From positions 74,459 to 138,458 of the forward strand of contig CAYPAV010000012.1 of NCBI GenBank assembly GCA_964408805.1: a stretch of 64,000 nt of DNA, written 5' to 3'. The notes under the pieces are model-generated. The model saw only the letters and a program-made list of their open reading frames with translations. It had not been told where the DNA came from and ran no database searches. The translations under genes and the position numbers were made by a program. The DNA is from CAYPAV01 sp964408805 (GTDB taxonomy: Bacteria > Pseudomonadota > Alphaproteobacteria > UBA8366). Shown piece by piece: positions 45,449 to 53,454 of this stretch. How positions within the stretch are numbered: the stretch's first letter is position 1; the number at the start of each line of letters is the position of its first letter.

Positions 45449-46198
45449 ATGGAACTGGGTCTTGAAGGCAAAGGCGTCATCGTTACCGGCGGCAGCCGGG
45501 GCATCGGTTATTCGATCGCAACGGGCTTCGCGAGGGAGGGGGCGAACGTCTCCATCTGCGCGCGGAGCGAAGGCCCGCTGGCGGAGGCGAAATCGGCCCT
45601 CGAAGCCCACGGCGGCACCGTTCACGCGGCGACTTGCGATGTCGGGGACGCGGAAGCGCTCGAGGCCTATGTCGCCGCGGCCCATCAGGCGCTCGGCGCC
45701 CTCCATGTCATGGTCAACAACCCGTCCGGTTTCGGGCGGACCGACGACGAGGACGGCTGGGAGAAATCCATCGCGGTCGATTTGATGGCGACCGTGCGGG
45801 GTTCCTGGGCGGCGGTTCCATTAATCGAAGCCGCAGGCGGGGGTGCGATCGTCCATATCTCCTCAATCTCGGGCCTGACCCAAAGCCAGCGCACGCCGCC
45901 CTACGGCGCGGCCAAGGCGGCGGTCAACCAATACACCCTGACACAGGCGCTGGACCTGGCCCCGAAGGGCATCCGCGTCAACGCGATCGCTCCCGGTTCG
46001 ATCTTCTTCGAGGGCGGCGTCTGGGACGTAACCCAGCAGAACAACAAACCGCTCTACGACGGCATCCTGGCGAGTATCCCCTCCGGCCGCTTCGGCACCC
46101 CGGAGGAGGTTGCCAATTTGGCAGTCTTCCTCGGCTCGGATGCCGGGTCCTGGGTCACCGGCCAAACGATCGCGGTCGATGGCGGCCAGATGATCTAA
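45449..46198 (+). CDS. short-chain dehydrogenase/reductase
   Basis: 249 residues: TGGSRGIGYSIATGFAREG (Arg after the second Gly favours NADP(H)), NNPSG instead of NNAG, HISSISGLT and the YGAAK active site, ending GQTIAVDGGQMI. GGGAGGAAG lies upstream. Last gene of the UbiD / CoA-transferase operon; by position it would act on a hydroxyacyl- or ketoacyl-CoA. Its stop overlaps the stop of the convergent M19 gene by 4 bases. Confidence 0.91.
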   Translation: MELGLEGKGVIVTGGSRGIGYSIATGFAREGANVSICARSEGPLAEAKSALEAHGGTVHAATCDVGDAEALEAYVAAAHQALGALHVMVNNPSGFGRTDDEDGWEKSIAVDLMATVRGSWAAVPLIEAAGGGAIVHISSISGLTQSQRTPPYGAAKAAVNQYTLTQALDLAPKGIRVNAIAPGSIFFEGGVWDVTQQNNKPLYDGILASIPSGRFGTPEEVANLAVFLGSDAGSWVTGQTIAVDGGQMI

Positions 46199-47181
46199 CC
46201 GCCCCACGCGTCACGGAGAAAACGCAGCCAGTTGGCACCCATGACCCGGGTGATACGATCCTCGGGCCAGCCGCGTTTCTGCATGCTCGCCGTCAAATTC
46301 GGATAGTCGGCGAGGGTGCGCAGCCCTTCCGGCATGACGGTCACGCCCGAGCCCGGCCGCGCCGGCACCAGGCGGCGCGCATAGCCCTTGTCGTGCTGCA
46401 AGTATTTAAAGAAATCGGCGTCTTGATCCTGAGTGAAATCGGTGCCGATGCCGACACTCTCCTCGCCGAGAAGATTGATCAAATATTCCAACGCATCAAC
46501 ACAATCCTCGACCGTCGTCTCGTTGCCTTTCGGCAGGAAAGGCGGATAGGTTGCGAAGCCCACGAACCCTCCCTTGTCGACGATCAAACGCAGCAACTCG
46601 TCCGACTTGTTGCGAGGATAATCCTTGAGCGCGTTGGGACAGCAATGGCTGAAGGCGACCGGCTTCTTCGAATAGTTGATCGCATCGGCGCTGGTCCGGT
46701 CGCCGACATGGGAGAGGTCGACCACGATGCCAACCCGGTTCATCTCGTCAACCACCTCGCGACCGAAATCGGACAAGCCGCCATCCTCGCTCTCCCAACA
46801 GCCGGAGCCGACCCAATTTTGTGTGTTGTAGGTCAGTTGGATGACGCCGACACCGAGTTCCTTGAAGAGTTGGAGGTACTCGATCCGGTCGTCGATCCCG
46901 CTGGTGTTCTGCCAACCAAGGATGATGCCGACCTTGCCCTCGCGCTTGGCGCGCTCGATATCGGCGGCCGTATGAACCTGGGTCAGGATATCATCGTTCT
47001 CGCGGACCCAGGTCTTGAACTGGGCGACGTTCCGCATCGTCGCCTCGAAATCATGCCAGACACAGACCGTGCAATTGGCGGCGGTCAGACCCCCCGCATG
47101 CATGGATTCGAAAACCGCCCGGCTCCAATTCGAAACCACGAGGCCGTCGATCACAATCAAGTCCTGGTGCAAGTCGGACAT
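46195..47181 (-). CDS. peptidase M19 (membrane dipeptidase) family protein with altered zinc site
   Basis: 328 residues, M19 TIM barrel without signal peptide or anchor. The C-terminal half of the zinc site is recognisable (VDLSHVGDRT, AFSHCCPNAL, GIGTDFTQD), but the N-terminal HxD that follows DG in renal-type dipeptidases reads DGLVVSNW, and the bridging Glu segment reads GWQNTSG. So the binuclear centre cannot be standard. It probably belongs to a subfamily with another hydrolytic role. Convergent with the UbiD operon. Confidence 0.85.
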   Translation of the reverse strand: MSDLHQDLIVIDGLVVSNWSRAVFESMHAGGLTAANCTVCVWHDFEATMRNVAQFKTWVRENDDILTQVHTAADIERAKREGKVGIILGWQNTSGIDDRIEYLQLFKELGVGVIQLTYNTQNWVGSGCWESEDGGLSDFGREVVDEMNRVGIVVDLSHVGDRTSADAINYSKKPVAFSHCCPNALKDYPRNKSDELLRLIVDKGGFVGFATYPPFLPKGNETTVEDCVDALEYLINLLGEESVGIGTDFTQDQDADFFKYLQHDKGYARRLVPARPGSGVTVMPEGLRTLADYPNLTASMQKRGWPEDRITRVMGANWLRFLRDAWGG

Positions 47182-47257
47182 GCCTCTCCCCTTCTATCGC
47201 GCGGCGTTGATTAGGAGAGATATTTCGAGTGCGTCGCTTGTCTACGCGGAGTGGCCG

Positions 47258-48034
47258 TCAGCCGCGGCTGCTCGATCGGATATCGCGCTTACGGGCCTTC
47301 GCACGGCCCTTCTTCCAATCGTCGAGATCGCGCGGCGTCTTCGAATGTGTGACTTCGATTGGTAGAGCATCCTTCTGCGCCTGTCGCTCCGCGTCGGACT
47401 TCGCCTTTGCCTTGTCGATGGCGGCGCGGTCGGTTGCGCGGCGGGTCTTACTTTTCTCTTCAATTTCGCGATCGCGGGCGGCTTCGTGCGCGACCGCGCG
47501 CGCCAATTTATCGGCCCTCTCACCGGCTTCGAGCTCGGCCCGCCGCTTGGCGATACGCGCCCGCTGTTTGTCCGTCTTGGTCCGTTCCTCGAATTTGTGG
47601 ACCATACTCGATATCTCGGTTGCCATTTCAGTCTCGGCCCGTTCGGGATTGAACCCGGCGAGGATCGCCTGCGAGAGCGGAGTCAGCAATTCAATATCCC
47701 GCTTATTGGGCGCGGCCGGGTCGCCGGCGATCGATTCCGCAACCTCGATCAAGCGGTCGCAAAGTTCGGCGACATGCTCGAACGTCGAGCCGTGCAGGCG
47801 CAGCCCCACCTCGTTGGCGACGTCCTCGAGCTGAACGATGTGTTTCACCACGTCTTTACTAACGGCGCCGGATTTGAGCGCGGGAACGATAAGATCGACC
47901 AGAAACCCGATCTGATAGGATTGCCGGACCAAGCGTAATTCATTGATTTTATGTAATACCCCGGCAATCTCATCCTTCAGTTTGTCGAGATCGACGGTTC
48001 GACCCATCGCCTTCTCGCGGAGCGTGTTCGGCAC
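47258..48034 (-). CDS. C-terminal helical region of a frameshifted receiver protein
   Basis: 258 residues counted from the first Met in the frame, at MPNTLREKAMG. Residues 10-130 are helical with no known catalytic motif (DLDKLKDEIAGVLHKINELR, LVDLIVPALK); residues 150-250 are a lysine, arginine and glutamate-rich coiled coil. In-frame codons upstream of the Met (PLVE) fit directly onto the end of the receiver protein at 47977-48516 if one base is restored in the G5 run at 48043-48047. I read the two as one gene of about 420 residues. Partner-binding role unknown. Confidence 0.65.
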   Translation of the reverse strand: MPNTLREKAMGRTVDLDKLKDEIAGVLHKINELRLVRQSYQIGFLVDLIVPALKSGAVSKDVVKHIVQLEDVANEVGLRLHGSTFEHVAELCDRLIEVAESIAGDPAAPNKRDIELLTPLSQAILAGFNPERAETEMATEISSMVHKFEERTKTDKQRARIAKRRAELEAGERADKLARAVAHEAARDREIEEKSKTRRATDRAAIDKAKAKSDAERQAQKDALPIEVTHSKTPRDLDDWKKGRAKARKRDIRSSSRG

Positions 48035-48516
48035 CTCGACGAGGGGGCATCGTGCGTATGTTCACGCGGCTCCTTACGACGGTCGGGACCGATATATAGG
48101 CTGGTGACAACGAACGGCTTGCGATTCTGAATGAGGACTTTCACCCGACCAAGCAGACCGCCGACGGAAATCGGTGCGACGAGAAGATCGTCGATACCGG
48201 CATCGACGGCTTCTCTGACATTGTCCATATTGGCATCCCAAGTCACCGCGATGATCGGCACGAACGGGTTGATGCCCAACTCGTTCCGGCGAATATCCCG
48301 TACCAGCTTGCAGGTATCCCCATCCGGCATGTTCATGTCGACAACGATCAGGTCGGGTGGCGTACGGTCGACGAACTCCCGGACCGCTTCCTGACCGCCA
48401 TAATCGTGTAGTTTTCGGAACCCCTCGGCCAAGAGCGCTGTCCGCAAGTTGCGGCGATGTTCGTGCTTGGGGTCCCCCAGCACAATCACGATGTCTTCGT
48501 AAGCCTTATTCGCCAT
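47977..48516 (-). CDS. response regulator receiver domain (N-terminal part of frameshifted gene)
   Basis: 179 residues as read, of which about 140 are authentic: a receiver domain with IVVDMNMPDGD (phospho-Asp), AVTWDANMDN and a Pro-containing LLVAPISVGG at the Lys site (Lys is absent), then VVTSLYIGPDRRKEPRE. The YIGPDRR tail is common in alphaproteobacterial receiver-plus-helical proteins. After HDAP the reading turns arginine-rich and unrelated, while the next frame gives a matching continuation, so a base is missing at 48043-48047. Might be a real one-base loss or a homopolymer error. Confidence 0.75.
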   Translation of the reverse strand: MANKAYEDIVIVLGDPKHEHRRNLRTALLAEGFRKLHDYGGQEAVREFVDRTPPDLIVVDMNMPDGDTCKLVRDIRRNELGINPFVPIIAVTWDANMDNVREAVDAGIDDLLVAPISVGGLLGRVKVLIQNRKPFVVTSLYIGPDRRKEPREHTHDAPSSRCRTRSARRRWVEPSISTN

Positions 48517-48590
48517 GGTTAATCCTTACCCCCTTTATGCCTGTTTACCCGCCAGGCATTTACGGGCAAGTGACGGTGGTCACAGATCGA

Positions 48591-49424
48591 TCATATATTC
48601 TTTTCATGTCCCCGCCAGTAGGGTTCCCGAAGTTTACGCTTGAATACCTTTCCGGAGTCCTCGCGCGGCAAGAAATCCATGAATTCAATGCGTTGCGGTA
48701 TCTTGTACCGGGCAATCCGATCGCCGAGGTAAGTGCGTATCGCCGACTCGTCGCACTCGCCGTCAACCGCCGGTTCGACAACCGCGCAAACGGCCTCGCC
48801 GAACTCCTCGTCCGGAATTCCGAAGACCGCACAGTCGCGAATTCCGGGCATTTCAAGCAATACGGCCTCAATCTCCGTCGGGTAGATGTTGACGCCTCCC
48901 GATATTACCATGTCGCGGCTGCGATCGCGGAGGAAAAGATAGCCGTCCTCGTCGATTAACCCGACATCGCCGCAAGTCACCAAGCCATCGCGCCCGACCG
49001 CGTCGCGCTCTTCGGCGCGGTTGTGGTAGGTGAATCCCGGATAGGCGTCGAGACGGCCATAGACCTCGCCCACCTCTCCGACACCGAGCTCGTTCCCGTC
49101 CGGATCGAAGACCTTGAGCGTCGCGCCCTCGACCGCACGACCCACGGTACCGGGCTTCGCCAGAGCTTCCGCCGAATCATGAACCGTCAGCGGGCCGGTC
49201 TCCGTGGCACCATAGTACTCGTAAATGACGGGCCCCCACCATTCGATCATCCTTCGTTTGATCTCGGGCGGACAGGGGGCGGCGGCATGTACCACCCATT
49301 CGAGCGAACTTACGTCGTAGCGCGCGCGAATCACCTCGGGCAGTTTCAGCAATCGCACGAACATCACCGGCACCATGTGGAGATGGGTGATCGCGTGGGT
49401 CTCGATCAGACTCAGCAGGTCCGC
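48591..49424 (-). pseudogene. acyl-CoA synthetase (AMP-binding), C-terminal part after an internal deletion
   Basis: The recognisable part starts at DLLSLIETHAITHLHMVPVM near 49424 and runs to the end: VIYEYYGATETGP (A5-type motif), GDVGLIDEDGYLFLRDRSRD (A7/A8) and the catalytic Lys in DSGKVFKRKL. No start codon precedes the homology; the open frame continues upstream only as the wrong reading of the N-terminal part. About 45 residues between the two halves are missing judged by family spacing, and the frame changes at the junction. The halves therefore come from one inactivated gene. Confidence 0.8.
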
Positions 49425-49987
49425 GCGAGCGCCGCCGCGATCCCCTTCATCTGCTCGGGCGTCGCCGCCTTCCGCCGCACGCCCTTCAGCCGGCCGGTCG
49501 TGCCCGAGGTGTAGATCATGCTCATCCGGACGGCACCCGGCGCTTTCGACCAAGGTGCACATGCGTCCCGCCAATCATCCCAATGTGCCAGGCCCTCGGG
49601 CGGGCGGGCCAGCGCAGGCTCGATGCCGTAGGCCGCCAGAACCTCCGGCGGCGTTTCGACCGCGAACACCGAAATCTCGTCCGGTACGCCGGCGGCGATG
49701 CGCGGCCATAGATCGGCGTGAACCAACAGGGCCTTCGCCTCGCAATCCCGCAAAATATAACCCGCCTCTTCGGCCGTAAAATGCCAGTTGACGGGCACCG
49801 GATAGGCCCCGAGACGGGTGGCGGCAAGACTGGCCTCGTAGAAGGCAAAATCGTTGCGGAGGTAAAGCGCCACCGCGTCGCCGTCACCAACGCCCAGATT
49901 CGCCAATCCGCTCGCCGCGCGAAGCACGCGCTCGTTCAACGCCTCGCCGGTGATTTCGCGATCGCCGCTGATGATCCGGCCGCTCAT
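49412..49987 (-). pseudogene. acyl-CoA synthetase (AMP-binding), N-terminal part ending at the deletion
   Basis: 191 residues from the ATG at 49987: LNERVLRAASGLANLGVGDGDAVAL, GAYPVPVNWHFTAEEAGYIL and the phosphate loop MIYTSGTTGRLKGVRRK. It then runs PEQMKGIAAALAR and stops after a few residues at 49412. The intact enzyme would activate a fatty or aromatic acid to its CoA thioester via an acyl-adenylate. The stretch ALAR to DLLSLIE is where a family member would carry another 40-50 residues, so the lesion is a deletion, not a point error. Confidence 0.8.
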
Positions 49988-50056
49988 GGCGCCCCCTGTC
50001 GAATTCCCGATTGCAAGCTATACTCGCCCGAACGAAAGACAAGAGAGGACCGAACC

Positions 50057-50968
50057 ATGCCAAGTGCCGAGCCCGCCGAAAGCGGGACGATCTATACGGC
50101 GCGCGCCAAGTACTGGTCGCCGAACAATGCCTTCAAGGCGAAGCTGCCGGAAGTGCCGTCGCATATGTTCATCGAGGAGCGCGACCGCGCCTTCAATCCC
50201 AAGACGGGCACGGCGGAGATCCTGCTCGACCTCTCGGACCGACTACAATGTTCGTATCCGGCCACGACGCCGAATATGTTGGCGCGCTACGCGCGGATTG
50301 CGGGCGGCGAAAAGCTCCGGCTCGAGATACGTTCGAGCGGCGAATCCTGGTACGTCATCGAAGGCGCCGCGGACTTCGCTAAGGGCGACGACCGGATCTC
50401 GGCCGGCGCGGGCGATATCGTCGTCTTGCCGGGCGGCGGCGAAACCGAACTCCACGCACCTTCGGGCGATGCCGTCCTCTTGGCGTTCACGGATGAGCCC
50501 GCGCTCGCCTTCCTCCGCGTGGGACCGCCGGCGCCCGGACAATCGGCTGTCCAGGCGGCGCACTACACCGCGATCGAGATCAACCGGCAGCTGGAATCGC
50601 ACTACGCGCCAGATGCCACCGACGAAGACCGCGCCGGCCGGGCCGTGCTCTTCACCGGAGAGGGGGTCGAGGCAACGCAGACTGTCACCGCCTGCATCGC
50701 TCTTGCGATGAATTCTCTGGAGCCCGGCGGCGATCAAACGCCCCACCGCCATAACGCGGCCGCCCTCACTCTGGCGCTCGAATGCGACGGGGTCTACTCC
50801 GAGATCGAGGGCAAGCGCGTCGAGTGGCAAAAGCATGCCGTCATGCTAACCCCGCCGACCGCGCTTCACGCGCACCACAATCGGGGCAAGGGACGGATGG
50901 TCAGTCTGGTCGCGCAGGATGGCGGGTTGTTCTACAACGCCCGCGCGGTCGGTTTCAGTTTCGGCTAG
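50057..50968 (+). CDS. bicupin protein, gentisate-dioxygenase-like
   Basis: 303 residues from the ATG at 50057 with AGAGAGGA upstream. Two cupin domains: the first (about residues 60-155) has SSGESWYVIEGAADF and lacks metal His; the second has TPHRHNAAALTLALECDGV and PTALHAHHN, giving a His set for a metal ion. The HRH plus HxH pattern is that of gentisate and 1-hydroxy-2-naphthoate dioxygenases, which cleave aromatic rings, but size and N-terminus fit only loosely. Convergent overlap with the gamma-carbonic anhydrase stop. Confidence 0.8.
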   Translation: MPSAEPAESGTIYTARAKYWSPNNAFKAKLPEVPSHMFIEERDRAFNPKTGTAEILLDLSDRLQCSYPATTPNMLARYARIAGGEKLRLEIRSSGESWYVIEGAADFAKGDDRISAGAGDIVVLPGGGETELHAPSGDAVLLAFTDEPALAFLRVGPPAPGQSAVQAAHYTAIEINRQLESHYAPDATDEDRAGRAVLFTGEGVEATQTVTACIALAMNSLEPGGDQTPHRHNAAALTLALECDGVYSEIEGKRVEWQKHAVMLTPPTALHAHHNRGKGRMVSLVAQDGGLFYNARAVGFSFG

Positions 50969-51537
50969 GCGACCAACTCCGGAATCCCGATGCCCTCGCT
51001 GAGATACTGCTGGCCGATCTCGTGGTAATTGTGGGGGATCTGCTTGATGTAGGCGACTTCGCTCTCCTTGAGCGGCCGCATCAGGCGTGCCGGGGCCCCG
51101 CCCCATAGCTCGCCGCTCTTGACCACGGTGCGTGGGGTGACCATGGCGCCGCCCGCGACCAGGGCGCCGCTTTCGACCACCGCCCCGTCCATGATCATGG
51201 CGCGCATCCCTATCATGCATTCATCCTGCAATTCGCAGCCGTGGAGCATCACCGAATGACCGACCGAAACCCGGTCGCCGATGGTCGTCGTCTCGCCGTC
51301 CTTGTTGACGTGGACGATGGTGCCGTCCTGCAGGTTGGTGTAGTTGCCGATCCTAATCCAGTTGACATCGCCGCGAATGATGCAGCCGTACAAGACCGTG
51401 GATTCGTCGCCTATTTCGACATCGCCGATGACGGTCGCGGTCGGTGCGATGAAGACGTCCTTGCCGATCTTCGGCCAGACCCCCTTATAGGGCAGGATGA
51501 GGCCGCCTTCGAACCCCGGTCGATTTTCTTCGGTCAT
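50965..51537 (-). CDS. gamma-carbonic anhydrase family hexapeptide protein
   Basis: A 190-residue left-handed beta-helix trimer protein with I/V-G-D/E hexapeptides (PTATVIGDVEIGDESTVLYG) and the zinc-site histidines in GTIVHVN and VGHSVMLHGC. Homologues are carbonic anhydrases or thioester-binding housekeeping proteins (YrdA/PaaY type). It follows argC by 30 bases on the same strand. C-terminal helix EVAYIKQIPHNYHEIGQQYL is typical. Confidence 0.92.
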   Translation of the reverse strand: MTEENRPGFEGGLILPYKGVWPKIGKDVFIAPTATVIGDVEIGDESTVLYGCIIRGDVNWIRIGNYTNLQDGTIVHVNKDGETTTIGDRVSVGHSVMLHGCELQDECMIGMRAMIMDGAVVESGALVAGGAMVTPRTVVKSGELWGGAPARLMRPLKESEVAYIKQIPHNYHEIGQQYLSEGIGIPELVA

Positions 51538-51567
51538 CTATTAATCCTTCATGAGCAAGAACGGTTG

Positions 51568-52518
51568 TTATTCGAGACCGGCCGCCTCCGGCAGGCCCAG
51601 CATGATGTTCATATTCTGCACCGCCTGGCCCGACGCCCCCTTGCCGAGGTTGTCGAGGACACCCATAAGGACGGCCTGGCCGCGCGCCGCATTGGCGACG
51701 ACGTGGAGGTGCAGTTCGTTGGTGTCGTTCAGGCCTTCGGGCGCCAGGTCCTTCAAGGCCTCGGTCTCGGCCGGATCGGCGACCCGGACGAAGCGGCAGC
51801 CAGCATAGTGATCGACCAAAACCCGATGCAGGTCCGCCGGCGTCGGCTTCCCCGGAAGCGCCCAGAGCTGCAGCGGTATCTGGACGATCATTCCTTTGTA
51901 GTAGCGCCCGACACTCGGCATGAAGAGCGGGCGTTCCCGAAGGCCGCCCCATTTCTGTATTTCCGGCACATGCTTGTGCTCCATCCCCAGGCCATAGACC
52001 CGGAACGGGGTTTCCGCATAGATCTCGCATTCGGGATCCTCGAACTCGGCGATCATGCCCTTGCCGCCGCCGGAATAGCCGGAAACCGCATTAATCGTCA
52101 CCGGCCAATCCCGCGGCAGCAGGCCCGCCTCGACAAGCGGGTGCATCAACCCGATGGCGGCGATCGGATAGCAGCCGGGATTGCTGACCCGGGTCGAGGC
52201 GGCGATCCGCTCGCGCTGGCCGGCGTCGTATTCCGGCATGCCGTAGACCCATCCGTCGGCCACCCGGTGGGCGGTGCTGGCATCGATGACGCGCACCTCG
52301 GGCGCCGCGATCATGGCGACGGCCTCTCGCGCCGCGTCGTCGGGCAAACAAAGGATGACCAGATCGGCGGAATTCAGACGCTCGCGGCGAAGGTCGACAT
52401 TGCGCCGGTCATCCGCGGCAAGACTCATCAGCTCGACATCGCCGCGCCCCTCGAGACGTTCGCGGATCTGCAGTCCCGTCGTGCCGTGTTCTCCGTCGAT
52501 AAATACCTTTGCCGTCAT
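51568..52518 (-). CDS. argC: N-acetyl-gamma-glutamyl-phosphate reductase, type 2
   Basis: A 316-residue cytoplasmic enzyme that reduces N-acetylglutamyl phosphate to the semialdehyde with NADPH, third step of arginine (ornithine) synthesis. The short type-2 form is common in alphaproteobacteria. Motifs: FIDGEHGTTGLQIRERL (NADP loop), STAHRV, the nucleophile Cys in VSNPGCYPIAAI, and VSGYSGGGKGM with the substrate Arg/His region following. Upstream of and probably co-transcribed with the gamma-carbonic anhydrase. No other arg gene is in the window. Confidence 0.95.
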   Translation of the reverse strand: MTAKVFIDGEHGTTGLQIRERLEGRGDVELMSLAADDRRNVDLRRERLNSADLVILCLPDDAAREAVAMIAAPEVRVIDASTAHRVADGWVYGMPEYDAGQRERIAASTRVSNPGCYPIAAIGLMHPLVEAGLLPRDWPVTINAVSGYSGGGKGMIAEFEDPECEIYAETPFRVYGLGMEHKHVPEIQKWGGLRERPLFMPSVGRYYKGMIVQIPLQLWALPGKPTPADLHRVLVDHYAGCRFVRVADPAETEALKDLAPEGLNDTNELHLHVVANAARGQAVLMGVLDNLGKGASGQAVQNMNIMLGLPEAAGLE

Positions 52519-52828
52519 CGCCTTCGCTCCCGTCGCCGGAAAAAACTAGGGCGCCCCCTTGGAGACGCCCGACCTTCCATTGGAATCGCTCCTGGTGCTC
52601 TACCGTCTATCTATCTGAACTCGATACTTTCGCATGATAATCAACACCTTGAGAGAAGCCGGGTAGAAACTTCGTGCATCGGCCCGCACGGTTCCTGCAG
52701 CGCGCGGCCAAGCCGGTGCCTTGTAGCAAGACCGCATGCACCTGGCAAGTTGACCTTTCGATCCCGATTGACGGAGAATGACCGCCGCCGATCGACGAAA
52801 CGGTGTTCAGGAAGGAAGGGACCGCCCA
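52519..52828. other. divergent intergenic region
   Basis: 310 bases between argC (minus) and the VOC gene (plus). It should hold both promoters. I see no RNA gene, no clear arginine-box-like palindrome and only short GC-rich repeats (GGGCG with CGCCC near 52549-52570), too weak to name. A TTG with AAGGAAGGG upstream marks the VOC start at 52829. Confidence 0.5.
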
Positions 52829-53359
52829 TTGAACTTCGAGATCAGTCATCTTGAAATCGTCGTCGACGACATGGCGGTAATGGAGCGGTTCTACACGGAA
52901 GCGCTTGGCTTCATCGTCACCGACCGGTCCGACAGCGGACCGATGAAGATGGTGTTCCTCAGCCACAGTCCCGACGAACACCATCAGATCGTCCTTGCCG
53001 ACAAGGGCGGCGGCGTGGCGCGGGACGGGGCGCTCGATCATTTCGCCTTTCGCGTCGAATCGCTCGACATCCTGAAGTCTCTCAACCGGTCGCTCGCCGC
53101 GGCCGGCGCGGACGACCTTCAAACCGTCAGCCACGGGACGACCTAGTCGATCTACTTCCGAGACCCCGAGAACACCCGGATCGAGATCTTCACCAACACG
53201 CCCTGGCATGTGGAGCAACCGCTCCGCTTCGAGGTCGATCTCGAGCTTCCGGAAGCCGAATTGAGGGCGCGAACCGAGGAACATATCCAATCCATGAAGG
53301 ACTTCGGGCCGCACGAGAGCTGGCACGAGAAACATACCGACCGGCTCGCGAAACCATGA
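52829..53359 (+). pseudogene. VOC (glyoxalase/extradiol dioxygenase) family protein interrupted by TAG
   Basis: From a TTG at 52829 (AAGGAAGGGA upstream) the frame gives FEISHLEIVVDDMAVMERFY with the metal His, and DHFAFRV. After SHGTT a TAG at 53144 stands where the family has Trp; the same frame then continues SIYFRDPENTRIEIFTNTPW with the metal Glu, to a TGA at 53357. Restored length is 176 residues. Members are metal-dependent dioxygenases or isomerases. The lesion is a single G-to-A-type change of TGG. Confidence 0.85.
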
Positions 53360-53454
53360 ATGGACGGGGTGGTGCCCCCTGCTCAATCGACAGCGGCGCC
53401 TCTTCACAATAAACTCGCCCTTTCGCAGCACGACGATTTTGGGGTAGGCCCGCC

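Noticed and set aside
9473..53146. TGA recoded as tryptophan
   Set aside because: The TGA at 22646 would fit Trp, but 53144 is TAG, and many intact genes here end in TGA with overlapping starts (938, 23996, 43970). Frameshifts and deletions also need another explanation.
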